Source of the DNA: a virus
Direction: 5' to 3' (one strand)
IMG/VR virus record: IMGVR_UViG_3300000117_000331
Span: 1 to 20,662 of that record
DNA: 20,662 nucleotides
Positions 13,237 to 20,662 of the stretch are shown piece by piece; positions within the stretch are counted from its first letter, which is position 1; each line of letters starts with the position of its first letter. Under the pieces are notes generated by a model, which was given only the letters and a program-made list of their open reading frames with translations, made no database searches and had not been told where the DNA came from. The translations under genes were made by a program, and so were the position numbers.

Positions 13237-15054
13237 TTATTTTTTCTTAGTATTTAACGAAGTGACTTCGCTTTTATATTCATTTTCTAATTCACCACTT
13301 TCGCTAAGTAGCTGTTTACCACTTTCACCTAAGTGATTCAACATATTTTCGTATTTTGCCAGTGATTTTGTACTATATGCTTTACCCATATCATGCGAAC
13401 CCAGTGGGTCTCTGCCTCTAGCACCACTATCTTGAGCATATTTATCAGCTTCTTTAGGTCTTCCAGCACCTGGCTGGCCACCTTCTTCTGAACCACCCTC
13501 ATCTTCTAACTCATGACCTGTTCTACCCATAGCCATATCTGATGGTGTACCTTGTGATTGTCCACTTTTTGCTGGATCGTTACCTTCAGATTCTATTTGC
13601 TGTCTTCTAAATTTAGTTTTGTAATCAAATGTTATTTGGTCATCTTGTTCTTTTATCTGTTCATCTGTAAAATTGAATACATTTTTGTAAATCCACTCGG
13701 AAGATACCAAACCATCTCTCATCATAGAGTCAGCTAATGAAGCCTTATTATTCCACAATTCAATCTTTTCTTGTTCATAAATTGTAGATGGATTAGTAAG
13801 TTCTAAATCAAAGTTTACAAGCTCTTGATCCCTAAACCCTTGTGAATAAAGATGTACTACAGCAATTTTTTGTAATTCACTAACTAATATTCTTTGTATT
13901 CTTTCAATTGTTCTAGCAAACCTTACATCCTCAGCAGCCAATGTAGCTTTAGAACCTAATCCCTCTTCGTATCCTAAGAAAGCCTTTGGAACATGAAGTG
14001 CAGCTAACAATTTATTTTTTAGATATTCAACATCTTCAGTAGCTTCATATTGTAAACCAGGCAAAGATTCTATATTAGTTCCACTATCTCCACCTCTTAC
14101 AGGTAAAAAGAAATCTTCTGTAAGGTTTTGGATATTGTAACGAAGATTATACTCACCAGTTTTCTCATCCATTACAGGTGCTTTTTTCATTTTGTTAATT
14201 ACCTGTTGCATGTAATTATCAACTTCGGCTGGTGGTATGTTTCCAATATCTAATTTAAATATTCTTTTTTCAGGAGCTCTCATTATTCTATGAATCAACA
14301 TAGCATCTTCCATAAGAGTTAATTGTTTCCAAACCTTTCTACCACCCTCAAGAATAGAGCGTCCATAAGGTACAAAGTTAGCATCTGATAGCAATCTAAA
14401 ATGTGCAACTTCATAATTTTCTAAAAGAGTAGACTCCCTACCCCTATTTGAGTGTCTAGCACCCACATGACCACTTCCTTGTTGTGGTATATATTCAAAC
14501 TGAACCATTTGTGGATTTGCTGGATCGTGTCCTTCTAATCTAGAAATGTCATATGTTGACATAGGCTGTACATTCGTAATACCATACTTTTCAGTTATAT
14601 CTAACTTCAGAAAGAAATCACCATACTTTACCATATTACGAACCCAAGGCCATAAATTGAATTCTATATTTATAATATCATAAAAAAGATTATGTAAAAT
14701 ATCGTGTATTTGATCATTATCAGTTCGTATACCTAAAATTTTACCATATTCATTTTTCATAGTAGATTCATCAGAGTAAATATCTAATGCTGAAGCAACA
14801 ATTGAGTCTGAATCCATGGATTCGTAGTCTCTGAATAATCCTAATCGTAGTTGCTGTACTTGCAAAAGTTCATTATATGGATGATTAGCCATATTAGAAT
14901 GAATCTTTTGGAACCTATCTACAAGTGAATTTGTAGGACCATGCTGTACTTTACTAGTATCTACTACTTTTAGTTTTCTACCACCAATGTTTCTTACGAT
15001 AGTACTACCTGAAAATAGTCTTTTTAGTCTACCAGTTAATGTTGTGTCTGCCAT
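13237..15054 (-). CDS. 20: Portal protein (gp20)
   Basis: This 605-residue protein is the T4-type portal, which forms the dodecameric channel at one head vertex, starts prohead assembly and holds the terminase. It is recognised from blocks such as NELLQVQQLRLGLFRDYESMDSD (about 60-82) followed by SALDIYSDESTMKNEYGKILGI, the NLWPWVRNMVKYGDFFLKLDI segment (about 131-151), MRAPEKRIFKLDIGNIPP (about 259-276), FFLPVRGGDSGTNIESLPG and LHVPKAFLGYEEGLGSKATLAAEDVRFAR (about 350-380). T4 gp20 is 524 residues; the extra length is a C-terminal Gly/Ser/Glu-rich tail (about 490-605) with low complexity. The start has AGAGG upstream. It directly follows terminase, whereas T4 has genes 18 and 19 between them. 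Confidence 0.93.
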   Translation of the reverse strand: MADTTLTGRLKRLFSGSTIVRNIGGRKLKVVDTSKVQHGPTNSLVDRFQKIHSNMANHPYNELLQVQQLRLGLFRDYESMDSDSIVASALDIYSDESTMKNEYGKILGIRTDNDQIHDILHNLFYDIINIEFNLWPWVRNMVKYGDFFLKLDITEKYGITNVQPMSTYDISRLEGHDPANPQMVQFEYIPQQGSGHVGARHSNRGRESTLLENYEVAHFRLLSDANFVPYGRSILEGGRKVWKQLTLMEDAMLIHRIMRAPEKRIFKLDIGNIPPAEVDNYMQQVINKMKKAPVMDEKTGEYNLRYNIQNLTEDFFLPVRGGDSGTNIESLPGLQYEATEDVEYLKNKLLAALHVPKAFLGYEEGLGSKATLAAEDVRFARTIERIQRILVSELQKIAVVHLYSQGFRDQELVNFDLELTNPSTIYEQEKIELWNNKASLADSMMRDGLVSSEWIYKNVFNFTDEQIKEQDDQITFDYKTKFRRQQIESEGNDPAKSGQSQGTPSDMAMGRTGHELEDEGGSEEGGQPGAGRPKEADKYAQDSGARGRDPLGSHDMGKAYSTKSLAKYENMLNHLGESGKQLLSESGELENEYKSEVTSLNTKKK

Positions 15055-15065
15055 AGTTTTACCTC

Positions 15066-16643
15066 TTATTTAATAAGCCATTCTAATGATTCTTTTACTT
15101 TTCCATCGGGCGTCCATTCCCAATTTGCGTCATCTACTTGATTGGAACTTTGTGGTAACATTTGTGTTGCCACGCCACTCAATGTTTTTTTCTGTAAGTC
15201 TATACCTTCTTGTCTCAATCTAAGAGCAGTATCCCTTACCCATAAACATATAGCGAAACTCATTACCAAGTCATCATTGTAACCCTGCATAGCTTCGGCT
15301 TTATTGTTATTATATATAAATACAAACAACTCATCAATTAATCGATTTGAACGGACAATTACTGACTTTTCTCTAAAGTATTCTTCTAATTTAGCAATTA
15401 CTAAAGGTCTTGTTTTCATTGTCATTGAAAAACCAGGAACCATATTTCTATCTTGTGTCCTGTATCTATTGTTTATCTGATGTTCTGTGTCTACATATTG
15501 TAAATCTTTACTTGTATAAAATAGATTAGGATAATCCCTATCTATTACTTGTTGGATTGTTGCCCAACCAATATTATTGTTTTCTATAACTAACAAAGCA
15601 TTATTGTATTCTGTTGATACATTTACTAATAAGTTACCAAAATCTTTTGTAGAAATTTTACCTTTATATTCAGCAACTTGTTCCATAGTCTCTACTTCCA
15701 TAATATGAAATGCAGAATAATCAGCACTATCTCCTCTACCAACATCAGCAGATACTACATAATCATTTGTATAATTTGGTGGTTGCCATACCCAAAGGTT
15801 ACTATCGACTCCTCTTTTCTCTAACGGATCATTACAATGTTTTTCTCTATACTCTTCCAATGTAACACCATCAATAACAGTCTGGCCTGAGGTAATGAAA
15901 TCACAATCACATTCTTGAGCAGCTAATGAAGGACCTAATAATTTATCTTGGTCTTTTCTCCACTCCTCATCTCTATCAGGATGTAAGCTCCAATGTAATT
16001 TTATAAAATTCCAATCATTTGAACCATCTTCTGCACCAACCCAAGTCTTATGAAACCAATTACCAACACCATTAGGTGTAGATAATGCTATACATTGTCC
16101 ACCAGTAGATAGTGTTTGTGAAGCAGCAGCCCATATTGGTTCAATCTTATCAATGAAAGCAGCCTCATCAAGTATTAGAAGTGATAGAGCTTCTGACCTA
16201 CCAGCTTCCTCGCCACTCGCAACTGCTTTTATTTGAGAACCATTTTTATACCGTAACGATAGTTTATTATCCTCAACACAATTCTGTTTCAACCAAGAAG
16301 GTAAGTTGGCGTGCATTACCCTTACCTTAGTTACTAAGTTTTTAGCAGTATCTTGTTTAGTGGCAATAACTAAAATGTTTTTATCACTGTGAAATGTCAT
16401 CATCCACAATGAGTATCCAGCTGATAATGTAGATAATCCTAGTTGTCTAGCTTTCAAAATAACATTTAATCTATTATCTTCAAAAGTCTTTAGTGCTTTT
16501 TCTTGAAAGTCATATAGGTGAAACGGTACTTTACCTTTCATTGGATGCTGAACTACACAGTACTTTTTTAAAAAGTAAATTGGGTCTTGAGCAGACTTCA
16601 CATATTCTTTTTTAATTACTTCTTTTAGTACTTTTGGTTTCAT
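15066..16643 (-). CDS. 17: Terminase large subunit (gp17), ATPase and nuclease
   Basis: This 525-residue packaging motor pumps DNA into the prohead and cuts it. ATPase motifs: Walker A-type KARQLGLST (64-72), Walker B LLILDE (155-160) with E160 as catalytic carboxylate, and coupling motif ALSTPNG (186-192). Nuclease acidic residues: D300 in VVSADVGRGDSADYS, E354 in VIENNNIG and D457/D458 in GYNDDLVMSF. T4 gp17 is 610 residues; this copy lacks a long N-terminal extension. I chose the ATG at 16643 because it overlaps the previous stop in TAATG with AGGG upstream; an in-frame ATG at 16679 would overlap the previous gene by 37 bp. No small terminase subunit is recognised in the window. Confidence 0.95.
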   Translation of the reverse strand: MKPKVLKEVIKKEYVKSAQDPIYFLKKYCVVQHPMKGKVPFHLYDFQEKALKTFEDNRLNVILKARQLGLSTLSAGYSLWMMTFHSDKNILVIATKQDTAKNLVTKVRVMHANLPSWLKQNCVEDNKLSLRYKNGSQIKAVASGEEAGRSEALSLLILDEAAFIDKIEPIWAAASQTLSTGGQCIALSTPNGVGNWFHKTWVGAEDGSNDWNFIKLHWSLHPDRDEEWRKDQDKLLGPSLAAQECDCDFITSGQTVIDGVTLEEYREKHCNDPLEKRGVDSNLWVWQPPNYTNDYVVSADVGRGDSADYSAFHIMEVETMEQVAEYKGKISTKDFGNLLVNVSTEYNNALLVIENNNIGWATIQQVIDRDYPNLFYTSKDLQYVDTEHQINNRYRTQDRNMVPGFSMTMKTRPLVIAKLEEYFREKSVIVRSNRLIDELFVFIYNNNKAEAMQGYNDDLVMSFAICLWVRDTALRLRQEGIDLQKKTLSGVATQMLPQSSNQVDDANWEWTPDGKVKESLEWLIK

Positions 16644-17053
16644 TATATTTTCCCTAAAATAAATCCTATTCCTAACCAAAGGTATTGATTCTCATACCAT
16701 TTTGGTTCAACCAACTCTACCATCTTCTCATTAGCAACATCACGTGCTTTTAATAAATCAATTTGTTTTCTCTGTGCTAATAGCATCAAAGTATCTAATT
16801 TTGCTTGTTCCTCTAATTCAATAATAACAGAATCAGATTTACTAATAGTTATCTTCTGAAATTCTATCAATGTATTAGCTTTAGCTATCTTTTCTTCCCA
16901 TTGAGCATCACGTGCTTTTAACATTTCTAATGCTTGTTCTTGTGTAAAAGTAGTGACTACTTTTCCATCTTTCTTTATGCTTTGTCCATCTACCAAAGAT
17001 AGAACGAAAAATGATATAAGAAAGTATTTTAATATTTTCATAGATAGTCTCAT
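16643..17053 (-). CDS. Small envelope-type protein: signal peptide, coiled coil, C-terminal hydrophobic segment
   Basis: This 136-residue protein has no recognised family. The N-terminus (MKILKYFLISFFVLSLVDGQ from residue 5) is a good signal peptide or membrane anchor. The middle (about 38-110) is charged and helical, with two copies of the motif LKARDxxxEK (LKARDAQWEEK, LKARDVANEK) about 56 residues apart. The C-terminus, WYENQYLWLGIGFILGKI, is hydrophobic and could cross a membrane. An alternative start is the ATG at 17041. It overlaps the upstream gene by ATGA and the terminase by TAATG. With the preceding coiled-coil membrane protein it might form a lysis (spanin-like) or envelope-associated pair, but no lysis gene is nearby, so function is open. 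Confidence 0.75.
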   Translation of the reverse strand: MRLSMKILKYFLISFFVLSLVDGQSIKKDGKVVTTFTQEQALEMLKARDAQWEEKIAKANTLIEFQKITISKSDSVIIELEEQAKLDTLMLLAQRKQIDLLKARDVANEKMVELVEPKWYENQYLWLGIGFILGKI

Positions 17054-17361
17054 TTACTTTTAGCAAACTTTCGTAAAAAGTCTTCTGCTGATTCTACTTC
17101 ATCATTATCGTAAACTTCTTCCATCTGTTTAGTTTTCTTTTTTGATATAGTAAGTTTTCTTTTCATACTACCAATCTCTTTTTTAGAAGATTTTTTTGCT
17201 GTTTCTAATTCTTTGATTTGTTTTTCAACTTTCTTTTCTTCTTTCTTATTGGCGTCAATGACTTTTTTGAGTTTTTTTACTTCCTCACTCTTTGCTTTAT
17301 TTACAGCAAACAAAGCACCTACAGCTCCAATAAATCCTAATATTATTTTCCATAACTTCAT
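17050..17361 (-). CDS. Small membrane-anchored coiled-coil protein
   Basis: This 103-residue protein has one N-terminal membrane segment (about residues 4-20, LWKIILGFIGAVGALFAV) followed by a lysine/glutamate-rich coiled coil (about 24-85) and a short acidic-to-basic tail. A single membrane anchor plus a coiled coil is the layout of an inner-membrane spanin, but many unrelated phage proteins share it. No enzymatic motif is seen. The start overlaps the zinc-site protein stop in TAATG and the end overlaps the next start in ATGA, so the three genes are probably translated together. Confidence 0.7.
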   Translation of the reverse strand: MKLWKIILGFIGAVGALFAVNKAKSEEVKKLKKVIDANKKEEKKVEKQIKELETAKKSSKKEIGSMKRKLTISKKKTKQMEEVYDNDEVESAEDFLRKFAKSK

Positions 17362-17891
17362 TATTCGTTCTCCAATTGTTCTAATTGTTCTGTCAATTTT
17401 TCTATTGCCTCTGTTGCTTCAGCAACCATTTTTTCAGTTCCACCTTCCCATTTTTCTTTTTCAAGTTCAGGATAATTTACACCTACATTATTTAACCACT
17501 CTGGCGCTTTCATAGTTTTGAATTCTTCTAATTGCTGTAATGATTCTTTGATGATTGCTATCTTATTTTGTCTTATCTTTTCATTAGCCCATTCATCAAA
17601 TTTACCTTCTAATTTTAATTTATGTTCTATTTCTACTTGACAATCAAAACAATGATTGAATAAATTCCACATTTTAGTGTCTAGTCTTTTCTTCATCACT
17701 ACATCACACTTAGGACAGAATAATGGCATTCTAACATCTTTCATTATCTCTGTCATTTTAGGAATAACATCACCTTTAGGTTTTTGTTTACCCTCATATC
17801 CTACTTGAACATAATTCTTTACATGCTCTCTGCCAGATAAAGCATCTCTTAGAGCATCATTTTGTCTTTCTGTTTCTTTACTATATCCCAT
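17361..17891 (-). CDS. Four-cysteine zinc-site protein upstream of terminase
   Basis: This 176-residue protein carries a zinc-ribbon-like site, FCPKC (C59, C62) and HCFDC (C81, C84), with the surrounding MPLFCPKCDVVMKKRL and WNLFNHCFDCQVEIEHKLK. I remember similar proteins in T4-like marine phages, without an assigned function. The N-terminal part (1-50) is basic and polar. The C-terminal half is helical and acidic, with a coiled-coil end (about 155-176). The start has TAGGAG; the TAG of that motif is also the stop of the 915-residue gene. Nucleic-acid binding is possible from the zinc site, but not shown. Confidence 0.8.
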   Translation of the reverse strand: MGYSKETERQNDALRDALSGREHVKNYVQVGYEGKQKPKGDVIPKMTEIMKDVRMPLFCPKCDVVMKKRLDTKMWNLFNHCFDCQVEIEHKLKLEGKFDEWANEKIRQNKIAIIKESLQQLEEFKTMKAPEWLNNVGVNYPELEKEKWEGGTEKMVAEATEAIEKLTEQLEQLENE

Positions 17892-17899
17892 TATAACTC

Positions 17900-20647
17900 C
17901 TATACGAATTTTAACATACCTAAGATTTGGTTAGCTGGAGCAAAAGCGCCAGTATATTTATATAACTTTCCTTTGAACACAAAAGTAATTCCTTCTGACG
18001 GAACAACTGATTTCAAACCACCAATAGCATTAAGTCTATCTAATTGAGTTTTCAATGTACTCAATACTTTTGGGTCTGTTGATTTTTTTACTTTGTTTAT
18101 AGCCTTAACTAAATCCTTACGAATTTGCTGAGCTGCTTTAGTTGGATTAGCTGCTATGAAGTCACTCATATTTTTTAGGATTTCAGCACCCAATTCAAAG
18201 AAAAGAACTTCCCAATCTCTGATATGTTTCTTTTGTAACTTAGCGTGATCCATTTTATCAGTTGATAGAACCCAATCTAAAAACTTTGGATACTCCTTTA
18301 AATCTTTTTTAATCATTGGAACTTTATAAGACTTATCAAAAAATGCCCATCTCTTAGTTAGTTTCATAAGAACATCATTTGATGGATTTGGATAATCTGT
18401 ATTTTTAGCACCATTATAAATATACTCCATCCAATATGCTTGATGATAATCACCTAATGTAGCACTGTCTGTAAGTTTGTAGATGTTTTGTAGTTTTTGT
18501 AGTTTACCTAAAAAGTAACTTTGTCTTTGAGCAAAATTCTTTACTACTGGCAATTGTGTAATAAATGGTTTTGTGATACTATATGTTCTTTGTACATCTT
18601 GATTTATCTGTTTTATCATACCAGCTAACATTCTAGCACTTCCTCTATCTTCTCCGATTGGAGAACCAGCAGAATCATACTCAATAGTTCCGTGAAATTG
18701 TAATAATGATTTATCATAAGGTATGACATTTGAAGTTGCTGGGTACATCACTTCTAATGACATAAACTTTTTACCTTCAGCAAATATTTTGTCTTTTTGT
18801 TTTTTACTTAGCCCATTTAGTGCTTTTTGTAAATCTGTCATAGCAGATACAAATGCTTTTTCTATGTCTCCTCTACCAGAAAACATATTTCTTATACCAC
18901 TTATGTCTAAACTATTAGCACCAAAATTCTTTATATGTCCTTTGTTTCTAGCTGCAACTAATTTTCCATTCTTCCAACTAATCATTATATTCTGTCCATC
19001 AGTCTTTTCTGTAACAGGACCTTCTTTATCAAGATTACCTTGAAGTGTATTAATAATTAGTGTTTTAAAATCTGAAAATGTTAAATTTTTATTATCAAAT
19101 GGATGATTCAAATGCCCATAAGCACCACCCTCTAATAATAATTCTTTCTTCCACCAATCTTTAGAAAATGTTTCTACTACTTGAAATTCATTTGGTAGGT
19201 ATTCTGTTGCATTAGCACCAGCTGCAAACACACTTCCAATAAGATTATCTATAGCAGCATCAGTACCCATCCAACTTACAACATCCCATCCTAAAGGTTT
19301 TATTACTTCATCCATCCAACTTTTATATTTTTCTACAGCAAGATTAGAACCCTTTTCTTGACCATGATCTAAATAAGTCAATGGTACAGATTTATATGCA
19401 TCTTTTATAGAGTTCTTAGCACCATCTCTTATCATAAAATCTAAAACTGCCCATCCAGCGTCTTCATATATAGAGTCTAACCATTCTTTTGATACTTTTA
19501 CATATTCAGCATAATCTTTATGAAATGTTGAAGGACCATCATCTAAATTTCCCGCAACAGAATTACTAGCTTCAATCAGATATTCTTTTATCAACTCATC
19601 AGATAGAGTGTATGTCTCAAATAATTGTTTAAATTTATTTGTCATCATAGTGAAAACACCTTTATCAAAATATCCAAATACTTTTTTGAATGTTTTTTGT
19701 TTTTCACTATCATCATATTTTGGAGAACCTAATAATTCTCTCATCTTCGTACCACTCATAGTTCCAGATTGTGGAGCAGTTATGATATATCCATGCTCTT
19801 CAAATCCCATCATAGGTTTACTTTTATTATAAGGTTGAAAGTACTTACCACCTAATCTACCAGCATCTTTTCCACCGACTGCATAAACGACTGCTGTAGT
19901 ATCAGCATCAAATTTTTTCAATAAGTTTTTTGCTACATATGGAGTTTTTTCTTGTACAATTCTATTTTTTGGAATTCCCATCTTTACCATATGACGAGCC
20001 TTTTCTTTGAAGTCCATAGGATGTCTTGGCAATTGTTTGAGATTAGAGGTGGTTATGTAAACTTCATCAAACTTTGACTTCATCCACTTATAAGTAGCAA
20101 GATGTCCTGAATGAAATGGTTGAAATCTTCCACCAAATACGCCAATGACTTTTTTGATTTCTTTTTGTTCTTTTAATTTTTTACCAGTATCTGTTTTTGT
20201 AAATGGGCCTCTTCTTATTGTTGAAAACCTCACAGGTGTCTCCATACCAAATAAGTTCTTAGGTGCTATAATTTTTAACTTAATCATCTTTGAACTATTA
20301 TCAACGCCTAATGTTTCAAATTCTATTTCTTTATATTTCTTACCCTTCATAGTAAGATTGTGACCTGTAATAAACTTTGCTACTTTACTGCCCTTTACGG
20401 CTTGTGCTTCACTTACTTTATTATAACCACTGCCATAGGGAACTGAAGTATTACCTTTCTTCTTCATCTTCTTTACCATCTTACGGCTTGGTGACGGTAA
20501 TATACCAGCAGGTGCACCGAACTCTTCGTTTGTGTCTTTCTTCATTATTCTAAATTTTAAAGCAGTCCTACCATTAATAAGTAAGTCTCCTTTTTCGTTA
20601 TAATCGATAGACTTAACAACTACCCTTTTATTCTTAAATCTACCCAT
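17900..20647 (-). CDS. Multidomain protein: NMN adenylyltransferase-like plus nucleic-acid ligase-like
   Basis: This 915-residue protein has at least four parts. Residues 1-160 are a basic N-terminal region. Residues 165-330 form a nucleotidyltransferase of the GxFxPxHxGH type, with GRFQPFHSGH (173-182) and a closing SGTKMREL (298-305), as in NMN adenylyltransferases and cytidylyltransferases. Residues 345-500 are an unassigned helical domain (SNSVAGNLDDGPSTFHKDY onwards). Residues 500-915 resemble covalent nucleotidyltransferases (DNA/RNA ligases): KTDG (548-551, candidate adenylated K548), ARNKGH (566-571), FMSLEVMYP (628-636) and EGITFVFKGKLYKYTG (885-900) as motif IV/V candidates. Some phages encode NAD and RNA-repair enzymes; this fusion would join both activities. 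(L/I)-x-E sites fall near domain borders (LIEA about 357-360, LLLEGG about 503-508). The start is close to the right edge, with a weak GGTG upstream. Domain calls are by eye. Confidence 0.75.
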   Translation of the reverse strand: MGRFKNKRVVVKSIDYNEKGDLLINGRTALKFRIMKKDTNEEFGAPAGILPSPSRKMVKKMKKKGNTSVPYGSGYNKVSEAQAVKGSKVAKFITGHNLTMKGKKYKEIEFETLGVDNSSKMIKLKIIAPKNLFGMETPVRFSTIRRGPFTKTDTGKKLKEQKEIKKVIGVFGGRFQPFHSGHLATYKWMKSKFDEVYITTSNLKQLPRHPMDFKEKARHMVKMGIPKNRIVQEKTPYVAKNLLKKFDADTTAVVYAVGGKDAGRLGGKYFQPYNKSKPMMGFEEHGYIITAPQSGTMSGTKMRELLGSPKYDDSEKQKTFKKVFGYFDKGVFTMMTNKFKQLFETYTLSDELIKEYLIEASNSVAGNLDDGPSTFHKDYAEYVKVSKEWLDSIYEDAGWAVLDFMIRDGAKNSIKDAYKSVPLTYLDHGQEKGSNLAVEKYKSWMDEVIKPLGWDVVSWMGTDAAIDNLIGSVFAAGANATEYLPNEFQVVETFSKDWWKKELLLEGGAYGHLNHPFDNKNLTFSDFKTLIINTLQGNLDKEGPVTEKTDGQNIMISWKNGKLVAARNKGHIKNFGANSLDISGIRNMFSGRGDIEKAFVSAMTDLQKALNGLSKKQKDKIFAEGKKFMSLEVMYPATSNVIPYDKSLLQFHGTIEYDSAGSPIGEDRGSARMLAGMIKQINQDVQRTYSITKPFITQLPVVKNFAQRQSYFLGKLQKLQNIYKLTDSATLGDYHQAYWMEYIYNGAKNTDYPNPSNDVLMKLTKRWAFFDKSYKVPMIKKDLKEYPKFLDWVLSTDKMDHAKLQKKHIRDWEVLFFELGAEILKNMSDFIAANPTKAAQQIRKDLVKAINKVKKSTDPKVLSTLKTQLDRLNAIGGLKSVVPSEGITFVFKGKLYKYTGAFAPANQILGMLKFV

Positions 20648-20662
20648 AAGAACTGTATCACC

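Noticed and set aside
16644-16679. An upstream in-frame ATG for terminase adding 12 residues
   Set aside because: The ATG at 16643 has an AGGG site and TAATG coupling to the previous gene; the longer form would overlap that gene by 37 bp.
17955-17962. TATAAATA on the gene strand near the end of the 915-residue gene, 64 bp before the zinc-site gene
   Set aside because: It has the correct orientation for a T4-type late promoter, but similar copies occur inside other genes (about 5264, 6012 and 14654) as expected in A+T-rich DNA, so it is not called a promoter.
1-20662. CRISPR arrays, tRNA genes, insertion sequences or integrase
   Set aside because: Looked for regular spaced repeats, cloverleaf-like segments and transposase or integrase motifs; none were seen. 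The gaps between genes are too short for most of these.

Overview
This window is part of the virion-structure region of a T4-like myovirus with contractile-tail morphology, most likely from a marine or other aquatic bacterium. Every convincing gene is on the minus strand, so transcription runs right to left. The DNA is A+T-rich (roughly one third G+C by eye), genes are packed end to end, and many start codons overlap the previous stop (TAATG or ATGA). The T4 head-assembly order is recognisable: terminase large subunit (gp17), portal (gp20), prohead protease (gp21), scaffold (gp22), major capsid protein (gp23), then neck and tail-completion proteins resembling gp13, gp14 and gp15. The combination of an A+T-rich T4-like core, a phage-encoded ribosomal protein bS21 and marine-type prohead accessory proteins recalls pelagiphages and cyanophage-like myoviruses. 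The host cannot be determined from the sequence.

Layout in transcription order. (1) 20647-17900: a 915-residue multidomain protein joining an NMN-adenylyltransferase-like domain to a KxDG ligase-like domain. (2) 17891-16643: a four-cysteine zinc-site protein and two small membrane/coiled-coil proteins. (3) 16643-13237: terminase and portal; the T4 sheath and tube genes (18 and 19) are absent between them. (4) 13190-8620: a cluster of small prohead-region proteins around the gp21 protease, ending with bS21. (5) 8498-5767: scaffold and major capsid protein, closed by a strong hairpin terminator at 5715-5743. (6) 5663-1576: gp13-like and gp14-like neck proteins, a 300-residue orphan with a possible packaged-protein signal, and a gp15-like tail terminator with an unusual fibre-like C-terminal extension. 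(7) 1536 to the left edge: a small zinc-ribbon/NUMOD3-like protein and the start of a repetitive fibre or appendage protein that runs out of the window.

How the genes work together: portal, protease, scaffold, capsid protein and small core proteins would build and mature the prohead. Terminase packages DNA through the portal, and the neck and gp15-like proteins seal the head and join it to the tail. Many proteins from the prohead cluster carry an (L/I)-x-E site within about 25 residues of their N-termini, which fits the cleavage rule of T4-type gp21. The same kind of site occurs near the N-terminus of the 300-residue orphan and at domain borders of the 915-residue protein, suggesting that some of them are packaged and processed head proteins. 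All five gaps longer than 15 bp carry an ATATTTAT element in the same orientation; four of them read TATAAATA on the opposite strand.
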